A stretch of 5,921 nucleotides of DNA from Planctomycetota bacterium. Lineage in GTDB: Bacteria > Planctomycetota > Phycisphaerae > SM23-33. The notes beneath the pieces were generated by a model, which saw nothing but the letters and a program-made list of their open reading frames with translations, searched no databases and was not told the origin of the DNA. The stretch spans positions 1-5,921 of the forward strand of contig JAGHBS010000080.1 in the NCBI GenBank assembly GCA_021160865.1, read 5' to 3'. Below are positions 1 to 5,839 of the stretch, piece by piece. The position numbers and the translations under genes were made by a program. Every line of letters begins with the position of its first letter. Positions within the stretch are counted from its first letter, which is position 1.

Positions 1-72
1 GCACGTGCATGTGTCGATGGAATTATGAAAATTACTGAAAGGCTTATTACGGCGAATGGAATCATGTTCTGA
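1..72 (+). CDS. C-terminal tail of an unidentified upstream gene (partial)
   Basis: Frame 1 is open from the left edge for 23 codons and ends in TGA at 70-72; the other two forward frames stop by position 36. The tail reads ARACVDGIMKITERLITANG followed by IMF. It looks like an amphipathic closing helix, as at the end of many globular cytoplasmic enzymes, but 23 residues are too few to assign a family. The gene runs in the same direction as psd, about 185 bases away, so it may belong to the same region of transcription. A chance open stretch is possible. No convincing terminator hairpin follows; there is only a T-run at 77-83. Confidence 0.4.
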   Translation, partial: ARACVDGIMKITERLITANGIMF

Positions 73-84
73 AAGGTTTTTTTC

Positions 85-159
85 ATGGCGACTTTCCTTT
101 CCTGCATGGGTTATAATATCTTAACGCCGTGGGCAATAATAGGTTTTGGTCTTGAATGA
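85..159 (+). CDS. candidate 24-residue small ORF in the leader before psd
   Basis: An ATG at 85 opens 24 codons ending in TGA at 157-159. A purine-rich ribosome binding site, GAAAGG at 71-76, lies 8 bases upstream, which is better placed than anything upstream of psd itself. The peptide starts MATFLSCMGYNILTPW and ends IIGFGLE; it is hydrophobic with almost no charge, so it could insert in a membrane. It begins 12 bases after the stop of the preceding gene. The perfect TATAAT at 112-117 lies inside it, so it and the proposed psd promoter are competing readings of the same bases. No family is recognised, and an ORF of this length easily arises by chance. Confidence 0.18.
   Translation: MATFLSCMGYNILTPWAIIGFGLE
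88..117 (+). promoter_or_regulatory. candidate sigma-70-type promoter for psd-pssA
   Basis: A perfect -10 hexamer, TATAAT, lies at 112-117. Eighteen bases upstream, GCGACT at 88-93 matches only the central GAC of the TTGACA consensus, so the -35 is weak. Transcription would start near 124 and leave a leader of about 130 bases before the psd start. The strength of the -10 and its place between two co-directional genes support the call; the poor -35 argues against it. Confidence 0.3.
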
Positions 160-257
160 ATATGAATATGTGAAACAATGCAGGGTGCGGTGGCAGGCAG
201 TTGTCAAATCATCTTCCGTATCGGTCTGACTGTAATCAGGTTTGATGGATCACGAGT

Positions 258-947
258 GTGAAAGTACCCTTTACCAAGTATGGCTTACGAGAAATGTTCC
301 TGGCAACGCTTTTATGCGGTGCTGTATCAATTCTTGTAGCCTGTTATTACCTGCCGATAGTGTTTGTGCCGATTCTCCTTTGGGCTGGGGTGATGTTCTT
401 CTTCCGTGATCCTTCACGTCAGCCTGAACATGCCGATGCCTTTATTTCTCCTGCTGATGGTAAGGTGGTTGAGATTTCGAGCATTGGTCCAGAGGGTATC
501 CTCGGCAGGTCGGCAAGGCGGATCGGTATATTCATGAGCATTTTTGACGTTCATGTGAATCGAAGCCCCTGCGGGGCGATAGTAGAAGAAATAGAACACC
601 ACAAAGGCGGTCATCTCGACGCACGGAATCCAAAATCATCACAGGTAAATGAATCAGCTACTATCAGGTTATCCATAACAACTGATGATGGACGCACCTT
701 TCCCGTGATTGTACGCCAGATTGCCGGTATCATAGCCCGACGGGTCATAACTGATTTGCGCCCGGGTCAGTATCTCCGAGTTGCAGAGCGTATTGGTATG
801 GTGAAGTTCGGCTCGCGAGTGGAGTTGATAATCCCTGAGGAGTTGATTGGAAAAGTAGCGGTGAAGATGGGTGATAAGGTAAAGGCTGGTAAAACTGTTC
901 TGATATATCCTTCGGTAAAACTTGCTCAGCAAGGACGCTCAATGTAG
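258..947 (+). CDS. psd: phosphatidylserine decarboxylase proenzyme, short form
   Basis: Psd decarboxylates phosphatidylserine to phosphatidylethanolamine at the cytoplasmic membrane and uses a pyruvoyl group made by self-cleavage. This 229-residue protein fits the short Psd class found in archaea and many bacteria. Two hydrophobic segments lie at about 14-33 and 35-48, followed by FFFRDPSRQPE (47-57). SPADGKV (64-70) carries Asp67 and FDVHVNR (96-102) carries His99, which match the Asp and His of the Psd self-processing triad. FGS (184-186) is the cleavage site; Ser186 would become the pyruvoyl group and leave a 44-residue alpha chain. The GTG start at 258 is the only possible start downstream of an in-frame TGA at 243-245 before the first ATG at 294, and it gives the usual Psd N-terminus (KVPFTKYGLREM). 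The upstream ribosome binding site is poor (GGA at 247-249). The product of the next gene, pssA, makes its substrate. Confidence 0.95.
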   Translation: MKVPFTKYGLREMFLATLLCGAVSILVACYYLPIVFVPILLWAGVMFFFRDPSRQPEHADAFISPADGKVVEISSIGPEGILGRSARRIGIFMSIFDVHVNRSPCGAIVEEIEHHKGGHLDARNPKSSQVNESATIRLSITTDDGRTFPVIVRQIAGIIARRVITDLRPGQYLRVAERIGMVKFGSRVELIIPEELIGKVAVKMGDKVKAGKTVLIYPSVKLAQQGRSM

Positions 948-957
948 AAAAGTTTAT

Positions 958-1872
958 ATGGGTGAAAGACGGATAAATTCTCCCGATATCGATAAGAATG
1001 AAGTTGACGGTCCTCCCAGGCCTGTGCTGCGACGAACGGTTATCAGGACTGCCAGCGTATTACCTGTTCTGGTAACGCTTCTGAATGGTATTGCAGGATT
1101 TGCAGCAATTCATTATGCAACCAAGGCGGGACTCAACGGAGAAGGTGGGATTCATAACGTGATGATTGCTGCGTGGATGATCTTTGCAGCCCTTCTGTTT
1201 GATGCACTTGACGGACGACTTGCCAGGATGACCCGACAGGCGACCGATTTCGGTGCCCAGCTGGATAGCCTTTGCGATATTATAAGTTTCGGGGTGGCAC
1301 CGGCGGTGCTGATGGTACACGCTGCTTCGCTAACGCGGCAGATACCGGATTTTGAGTTTATCGAGCCCCATGCCTCAAACCTCGGTAAATTGGTGATGGT
1401 AATCGCGGTAATCTACGTTTGCTGTGCAACTCTTCGTCTGGCAAGGTTTACTGTCGAGAATGCGCCGGATTTGCTTCATCACTTGCACTTTACAGGTTTG
1501 CCCTCTCCAGCAGCGGCGGTTCTGGTAGCCTCGCTGGTATTATTATTTGGTCATATTCAAGGGCTTCATAGGAATCCACAGATAATGAAGTTGCTGAATA
1601 TCACGGTAGGAATTGCCTTACCGAGCGTGACGTTCATTGCGTCGCTTTTGATGGTCTCGCGATTTAGATATGTCCATTTGGTCAATCGTTTTATTGTGGG
1701 GAGAAAATCTTTCTCGCACATCGTGATAATTATTATCAGCGTAATTGTGGGGCTGATGTTCCTCATGTACGCCTTGCCGATAGCAACCCTCCTTTATACC
1801 GCAAGCGGACCGATAGGTGCGCTTTGGAGAAAGTTTAAGACACGAAGGGTATCGGTAAGTAAACCTTCTTAA
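958..1872 (+). CDS. pssA: CDP-diacylglycerol--serine O-phosphatidyltransferase, membrane-bound type
   Basis: PssA transfers phosphatidate from CDP-diacylglycerol to L-serine, releasing CMP and making phosphatidylserine, the substrate of the Psd encoded just upstream. The full CDP-alcohol phosphotransferase signature is present: DALDGRLAR (82-90) followed by G99, D103 and D107, which fits the DGx2ARx8Gx3Dx3D spacing exactly. LDSLCDIISFGVAPA and LRLARF, then TGLPSPAAA, are typical of the Bacillus/archaeal-type PssA rather than the soluble E. coli type. About seven hydrophobic segments are visible, near 33-51, 68-81, 110-124, 142-164, 183-200, 212-236 and 254-280. The ATG at 958 gives 304 residues and lies 10 bases after the psd stop, with a weak AGAAAAG site upstream. 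A TTG at 922 would add 12 residues and overlap psd by 26 bases; nothing in the added residues looks conserved. The roughly 30-residue polar N-terminus and the basic tail (KFKTRRVSVSK) are less typical. Confidence 0.93.
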   Translation: MGERRINSPDIDKNEVDGPPRPVLRRTVIRTASVLPVLVTLLNGIAGFAAIHYATKAGLNGEGGIHNVMIAAWMIFAALLFDALDGRLARMTRQATDFGAQLDSLCDIISFGVAPAVLMVHAASLTRQIPDFEFIEPHASNLGKLVMVIAVIYVCCATLRLARFTVENAPDLLHHLHFTGLPSPAAAVLVASLVLLFGHIQGLHRNPQIMKLLNITVGIALPSVTFIASLLMVSRFRYVHLVNRFIVGRKSFSHIVIIIISVIVGLMFLMYALPIATLLYTASGPIGALWRKFKTRRVSVSKPS

Positions 1873-1889
1873 CGACGGGATTAAAGGGG

Positions 1890-1906
1890 GATTAATCGAA
1901 TTAATC
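1890..1906. terminator. AT-rich hairpin between the convergent pssA and recJ ends
   Basis: GATTAAT at 1890-1896 and ATTAATC at 1900-1906 form a perfect 7-bp stem with the 3-base loop CGA. The repeat lies between the pssA stop (1870-1872) and the recJ stop (1901-1903) and includes the latter. On the + strand it is followed by GATATGATTTTC, and on the - strand by CCCCCTTTAAT. The position suits a shared terminator, but the stem is AT-rich and neither side has a clean run of T, so termination would be weak. Confidence 0.33.
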
Positions 1907-3706
1907 GATATGATTTTCTTCTGTCGTAGTGGCATCGCGCAGGTGAATCTCCACGCTGGTAGTACCGTTGTAATGATTCAGGACGGGTTCACCGATGATG
2001 TCAATGGTATCAATGCCGATGAGTTCATCAGCAAGGTTTCCCATACCGAAGCCGACGCATCTTATCCTCCCTGCTCTGGGTTTATCCTGTCCGACGATGA
2101 ATGAAACGGTGTCGCCGTTTCGTCCTATGCGCTGTGGTTCGGTGAGAATTTTGCATCCTCGAACAATAATTAGTGGTCGTGGATTTCCCCTGCCGAACGG
2201 GGAAAGCATGTTTAGTTGCTCGACAGTGGCATAGTCCAAATCGGCCAATGAAACTTCAGCATCGATGTGTAAGGTGGGGGTGAGGATGTCTTCAGGAAGA
2301 TTTTCTTCTGCATAGGCATTTAAATCGGCAGCAAAGTCTTCAATAGAATCAGCACGGATTTTCAATCCTCCCGCCATTGCATGACCACCGAAACTTACCA
2401 GGTGCTTCGCGCATGCCTTGAGCGCCTTTCCAATGTCAAAACCATCAATGCTTCTTGCTGAACCTTGGCCAAGATGATCTGCGCCCCCTGAGGTTTCATC
2501 ATTTCCATTCAACGCGATTAGTATGGTGGGTCTTTTGTACAGGTCCACCAATCGCGATGCGACTATCCCGATTACTCCCGCGTGCCAGTTCGACGATGCC
2601 AGGACAATGCAGCGATTGCTAATGGTATTAGCCTTTCCTGACTCAATCATATCTACTGCTTCGTCGAAGATAGCACGTTCAATTTTTTGTCGCTCGGTAT
2701 TTTGCTTTTCGAGAAAATTGGCAATTTCTCTTGCCCGATTCAAATTGGCATGCGTGAGGAGTTCTACCGCGGGGGTAGCATCTCCCATTCGTCCACATGC
2801 GTTTAGCCGGGGTGCCAAGCAAAAGCCAATATGATATGCATCCAGAGGAGTATTAGTAAGTCTTGTTGATTCCAGCAGTGCCTTTAGACCGGGATATTCA
2901 GTGGTAGCAAGTCCCTTCAGACCATATACCGATAGGATGCGATTCTCATCCAGCAGCGGGACAATGTCGGCAATTGTTCCTATTGCTGCCAGAATAGTCG
3001 CTTCCAGCAGGAAATTCTTTGTAGGCTCATCAACGCGGTCGGAGCGAGTGAATCTTCGGGCAATTTGCCAGGCAAGTTTGAACGCCACACCCGCACCGCA
3101 CAAGTCTAAATTAGGATATTTGCTTCCTGAAATAGCAGGATGAACAATCGCAGCTGCCTCAGGCAGTTCATCTGAAGGAGTGTGATGATCCGTCACGATA
3201 ACGTCCAACCCTAACTCGTTTGCCCGGCGTATTTCCGAAATCGCCGATATCCCACAATCGACCGTGATAATAAGGCTAACCCCCATTGATGCGATTTGCT
3301 CGATCGCATTGATATTCACACCGTAGCCCTGTTCAAGTCGATCGGGAATGTAATGGCACACATCGGCACCGAACATGCTCAAGCATCGGTACAAGATGGC
3401 AACTGCGGTTATCCCGTCGGCATCATAATCGCCGTAAATGCAGATTTTTTCTCCCTTATGAATAGCCTGAATGATGCGATTAACGGCTGGTTCTATTCCG
3501 GGCAATAATTCCGGTGGGTGTAGGTTTGTCAGTCGGGGGTTCAGAAATGCTTTTGCTGATTCGATATCATTGATACCACGATTGTAGAGGATTTGAGCCA
3601 AGAGAGGGGATGTTCGGATTTGTCTTGCGAATTGTTTGGCATTAGACCATGCAGGTGCAATTTCCCATCGATATCCGTTGAGCCTCCATGCTTTTCGCCG
3701 CACCAT
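1901..3706 (-). CDS. recJ: single-stranded-DNA-specific exonuclease RecJ
   Basis: RecJ degrades single-stranded DNA 5' to 3' in recombination and mismatch or base-excision repair, using metal ions held by the DHH motifs. In this 601-residue reading I see YGDYDADG (91-98), TVDCG (148-152), TDHH (172-175), GTIADIVPL (243-251), RLNACGRMGD (300-309), WHAGVIGIVASRL (374-386), GSARSIDGFDI (415-425) and FGGHAMAGGL (439-448, the DHHA1 motif). A C-terminal OB-type domain with PFGRGNPRP (503-511) completes the usual bacterial layout and length. A short stretch at about 401-413 (GNDETSGGADHLG) looks like a small insertion before the GSxRS motif. The ATG at 3706 was chosen because conserved RecJ sequence (RWEIAP) starts soon after it and GGGAG abuts it, with AAAGGG 10 bases upstream. 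A GTG one codon later is also possible. The frame stays open to 3955, but that part is unlike RecJ. The gene follows the protease-like gene in the same direction after 175 bases. Confidence 0.95.
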   Translation of the reverse strand: MVRRKAWRLNGYRWEIAPAWSNAKQFARQIRTSPLLAQILYNRGINDIESAKAFLNPRLTNLHPPELLPGIEPAVNRIIQAIHKGEKICIYGDYDADGITAVAILYRCLSMFGADVCHYIPDRLEQGYGVNINAIEQIASMGVSLIITVDCGISAISEIRRANELGLDVIVTDHHTPSDELPEAAAIVHPAISGSKYPNLDLCGAGVAFKLAWQIARRFTRSDRVDEPTKNFLLEATILAAIGTIADIVPLLDENRILSVYGLKGLATTEYPGLKALLESTRLTNTPLDAYHIGFCLAPRLNACGRMGDATPAVELLTHANLNRAREIANFLEKQNTERQKIERAIFDEAVDMIESGKANTISNRCIVLASSNWHAGVIGIVASRLVDLYKRPTILIALNGNDETSGGADHLGQGSARSIDGFDIGKALKACAKHLVSFGGHAMAGGLKIRADSIEDFAADLNAYAEENLPEDILTPTLHIDAEVSLADLDYATVEQLNMLSPFGRGNPRPLIIVRGCKILTEPQRIGRNGDTVSFIVGQDKPRAGRIRCVGFGMGNLADELIGIDTIDIIGEPVLNHYNGTTSVEIHLRDATTTEENHID

Positions 3707-3881
3707 CTCCCGAGGGTCCCTTTCAGAATCTTTACTCGAGATGGTATTGTACTGTATCAGGGCTGGATAATTAAGCAAATTCGCTTTTATAAAAATGAAA
3801 AATTTATTTATCTGTCTTATGAGGCGCTGTATTGGTGCGCTCTTTGAGATTTTTATAAGGAAAGTGTAATGTTGACTATCA
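3707..3881. other. AT-rich intergenic region between the protease-like gene and recJ
   Basis: These 175 bases separate two leftward genes. The recJ frame is open right through them, but the translation is lysine-, asparagine- and isoleucine-rich and resembles nothing. A weak leftward promoter can be drawn (TTGCTT at 3778-3773, 16 bases, TACAGT at 3756-3751). I see no terminator hairpin for the protease-like gene, so recJ may be read both from upstream and from its own weak promoter. Confidence 0.4.
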
Positions 3882-5471
3882 TCATCGGCGATAGGAGTGC
3901 TTAGGTTTAGGTTCGATCTGTTTGAGCTTCGGGTTAACATGCAATCCTGCAACATCGACGGCCATTACAAGGGGGATACTCTCTACGATACCCCCGATTG
4001 CTCCGGCAATCTGGCACCATTGGCCTTCCAAAGCCGAGATATTGCCTGGTGCCCAGACATAAACAGGTTGATTAGTTCCATAAATAACAACTGTTAGATA
4101 GGTAGCGTTAAAACCTGGCTTGGCAGACAACAATTTTCCTATGAATACTACCGGTTCGCCCAGATGTTTCTGTGGCAAGGATAATACCCCTCGAGCGTTT
4201 TTTGTCAGGTCGCTGGCATACCAGATGTTATCGAAGGCTGATTCCTGTAACGTTTCAACTGCCTTATCCCACGCTATTGAAATTTGCTCGTCGATTTCAT
4301 TGATTACTGACATGGTTCTGATAAGGTTACACAAGTGTCTATATAGGTTGTCGATCTTTGGAGTTATTCCGTGACCAAAACATAAGGGGCAAGGTATGGT
4401 TTGTTCTTCTGTTTTGATGATGGTTACCCATTTGTAGCGATAGTGCGGTCTAATGCCCGGACCGGTTACGAGTTCTTTTTTTAGTTCTCTTTTTGGGACT
4501 TGCGTCTTTTTGGTAATTACTCCCGTGCCATGGCACTTTCCACAATATAGACTACGTTTTACTAATTCAGCAGCCGTGGCGATTTCCTTACCACCCGTTG
4601 CCGGTCCGTAGTACGATTCCTCTTGCCCGGTGCTGCTGAGCAGGGAAATCTTTGCTGCTCCTATTGGAACTGCGTCTTTTGCCTTTTTAAGCAAATCATC
4701 TATTGCCTTCCATTCGATAGCAAAGCCCGTGCCTTTGTTAGTGATTCCCCCAACAACGATGCCACTAACCTGACCCTTTTCATTTAGAACAGCAGCACCG
4801 TTAATGCTTCGACAGAGTGGTAAATCAATTTGCAGATACTTATATTTGTGTTTCAAGGGTGTTTTGCACTCGATGATTTCCTGAAATTCCGCTGCAGTGC
4901 GTATTGCGTTTACCCTACCGGTGCTTACAAGAAGTCGCCTGCTACTTGAATGCCCTATGGTAATTATGTTCTGGTTGATTTTTACCTCGTTGATGGGAGA
5001 GCCTGTGAAGACTTTGGGCGGTATGGTAGGGCTAAGCGGCTGGAGTATTGCAAGGTCGGTTTCAGGATTAATGATAAGTGCTTTTGCCTTTAATTCTACT
5101 CCTCCAATAGTCTCAATACTTATGCCGGTGCAGAAACGAGAACTTATCGTATGCCAATTGGTAATAACAAGCCCACTTTTTGAAACAAAAAATCCGCTTC
5201 CTGTTTTGGGACGCCCGCCTTTGCTGGTGTGGCAGATTACCTTGACAACCCCGGCTGAAGATTGCTTAAAAAGCCCCTGAAGAGAGGTGTGTTTTTTAGC
5301 CTGGCTTGATGATTCCCTAAATATGACTCTTATGCGGGATTTGGTTACCTCTGCAGGCTTTTTGGCAGTGGCGTAGGTACGCCATTGTGCTAAAGATGTC
5401 ATTAGAGATAGCGCACCAATCAGGAGCAGAATTATTGACACTCGTAATTGCCATGTTATTCGTCGAACCAT
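3882..5471 (-). CDS. exported trypsin/HtrA-fold protein with DnaJ-type Zn knuckles; probable pseudoprotease
   Basis: This 529-residue protein starts with basic residues and a hydrophobic segment (about 10-28). SLA at 26-28 could be a signal peptidase I site, otherwise it is a membrane anchor; either way the rest should lie outside the cytoplasm. Residues about 66-265 form a trypsin-2/HtrA-like domain: SGFFVSKSGLVITNWHTI (His107) and NPETDLAIL (Asp139). At the third triad position the sequence is CRSINGAA (220-227) where active enzymes have CxGDSGGP or GNSGGP, so Asn224 stands in place of the nucleophilic serine and two small or proline positions are changed. YCGKCHGTG (309-317) and PCPLCFGHG (360-368) are two CxxCxGxG motifs, as in the DnaJ zinc domain, and could bind one zinc together. 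A helical stretch (375-415) and a beta-rich domain (430-512), possibly an OB fold, follow. There is no PDZ domain. The ATG at 5471 has GGAAGGA upstream at good spacing. The fold is sure; binding without proteolysis is inferred. Confidence 0.85.
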   Translation of the reverse strand: MVRRITWQLRVSIILLLIGALSLMTSLAQWRTYATAKKPAEVTKSRIRVIFRESSSQAKKHTSLQGLFKQSSAGVVKVICHTSKGGRPKTGSGFFVSKSGLVITNWHTISSRFCTGISIETIGGVELKAKALIINPETDLAILQPLSPTIPPKVFTGSPINEVKINQNIITIGHSSSRRLLVSTGRVNAIRTAAEFQEIIECKTPLKHKYKYLQIDLPLCRSINGAAVLNEKGQVSGIVVGGITNKGTGFAIEWKAIDDLLKKAKDAVPIGAAKISLLSSTGQEESYYGPATGGKEIATAAELVKRSLYCGKCHGTGVITKKTQVPKRELKKELVTGPGIRPHYRYKWVTIIKTEEQTIPCPLCFGHGITPKIDNLYRHLCNLIRTMSVINEIDEQISIAWDKAVETLQESAFDNIWYASDLTKNARGVLSLPQKHLGEPVVFIGKLLSAKPGFNATYLTVVIYGTNQPVYVWAPGNISALEGQWCQIAGAIGGIVESIPLVMAVDVAGLHVNPKLKQIEPKPKHSYRR

Positions 5472-5495
5472 TGGAATTTTCCTTCCATGGAAATT

Positions 5496-5618
5496 TTATT
5501 TTGTTCTTCGTTCATTGATAGAGATCGTCAGATTTTCCTGAAAACCATGAGCTATAAGAATTTTTCGATTCCATTCTTCGATATTATTATTTTCCGTCCG
5601 CCTGGTTCGTTCAGGCAT
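5496..5618 (-). CDS. candidate 40-residue small ORF just upstream of the protease-like gene
   Basis: ATG at 5618 opens 40 codons ending in TAA at 5498-5496, 24 bases before the start of the protease-like gene and in the same frame as it. A moderate ribosome binding site (AAGAGAG) ends 3 bases before the ATG. The peptide starts MPERTRRTENNNIEEW and ends NERRTK; it is very polar, rich in Arg, Asn and Glu, has no cysteine, and has no hydrophobic segment long enough to cross a membrane. An in-frame TGA at about 5654 shuts the frame upstream and no other ATG, GTG or TTG lies between. No family is recognised. It could be a small cytoplasmic protein, a translated leader controlling the next gene, or a chance ORF. 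The rightward ORF on the opposite strand here (5448-5645) has no family resemblance. Confidence 0.3.
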   Translation of the reverse strand: MPERTRRTENNNIEEWNRKILIAHGFQENLTISINERRTK

Positions 5619-5707
5619 CTGCTCTCTTATGTTATTAGGGATTAGGATGATTCAAAAGCGGCAATCGGTAGTACGTCCTGCAAGCCCAGGGAATCCAGAA
5701 TACTCTA

Positions 5708-5839
5708 CTATAATATAACATTATAAACAGCCAAGTATGCAGAAAGTTCCTTAACAATTGGTAAATAATTTATATTCCGGTTTACAGAATCGCATGCCGA
5801 TGACTTCTTGCGATGGTGGTTACGATTTTGGAAATTCAT
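5708..5839 (-). CDS. candidate 43-residue small ORF, low confidence
   Basis: ATG at 5839 opens 43 codons ending in TAG at 5710-5708. AGGGA lies 3 bases upstream, a good match to the anti-Shine-Dalgarno sequence but closer than usual. The first half is basic and rich in Asn and His (MNFQNRNHHRKK); the second half is hydrophobic with YLPIVKELSAYLAV, which could be an amphipathic helix. It runs leftward like the genes that follow but is in a different frame from the 40-codon ORF. No family is recognised; its 3' end overlaps the TATAAT inverted repeat, which argues that the segment may be regulatory instead. Confidence 0.18.
   Translation of the reverse strand: MNFQNRNHHRKKSSACDSVNRNINYLPIVKELSAYLAVYNVIL
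5709..5725. promoter_or_regulatory. inverted repeat giving a TATAAT -10 box on both strands
   Basis: TATAAT at 5709-5714 and ATTATA at 5720-5725 form a perfect 6-bp inverted repeat around ATAAC. Each strand thus shows a consensus -10 box. The leftward box (5725-5720) would start transcription near 5713, about 95 bases before the 40-codon ORF and 240 before the protease-like gene. No good -35 is visible at 16-18 bases on either side, so a promoter would depend on the -10 or on an activator. Confidence 0.25.

Noticed and set aside
220..245. CTGA...TCAG hairpin in the psd leader as a regulatory element
   Set aside because: A 4-bp stem is too short to support a riboswitch or attenuator, and no known riboswitch core is visible.
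1995..3143. Several rightward ORFs of 79-103 codons antisense to recJ
   Set aside because: The recJ strand carries every family motif across this span, so these are complementary-strand shadows.
3695..3706. Identical MVRR beginnings of RecJ and the protease-like protein, suggesting a duplicated start region
   Set aside because: The DNA matches only in scattered bases and the similarity stops after a few codons, so it is coincidence.
3751..3778. Leftward recJ promoter, TTGCTT - 16 bases - TACAGT
   Set aside because: Only 3 of 6 and 4 of 6 bases match consensus; too weak to list as a separate site.
3796..3870. Rightward 24-codon hydrophobic ORF between the two leftward genes
   Set aside because: No ribosome binding site is present, it runs against both neighbours, and the AT-rich gap makes such ORFs likely by chance.
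4897..5280. Rightward 127-codon ORF inside the protease-like gene
   Set aside because: It lies wholly antisense to the clearly coding trypsin-fold domain and has no family resemblance; this is a shadow frame.
5448..5645. Rightward 65-codon ORF
   Set aside because: It overlaps the start of the protease-like gene on the opposite strand, has no useful ribosome binding site, and the translation looks like a shadow with no recognisable domain.
5647..5718. Rightward 23-codon ORF with AGGG 6 bases upstream
   Set aside because: The spacing is good, but the ORF is very short, nothing follows it, and it overlaps both a leftward ORF and the TATAAT repeat.
5789..5814. Inverted repeat ATCGCA...TGCGAT with a 14-base gap
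   Set aside because: A 6-bp match with a long gap is expected by chance in a few hundred bases and no other operator feature accompanies it.
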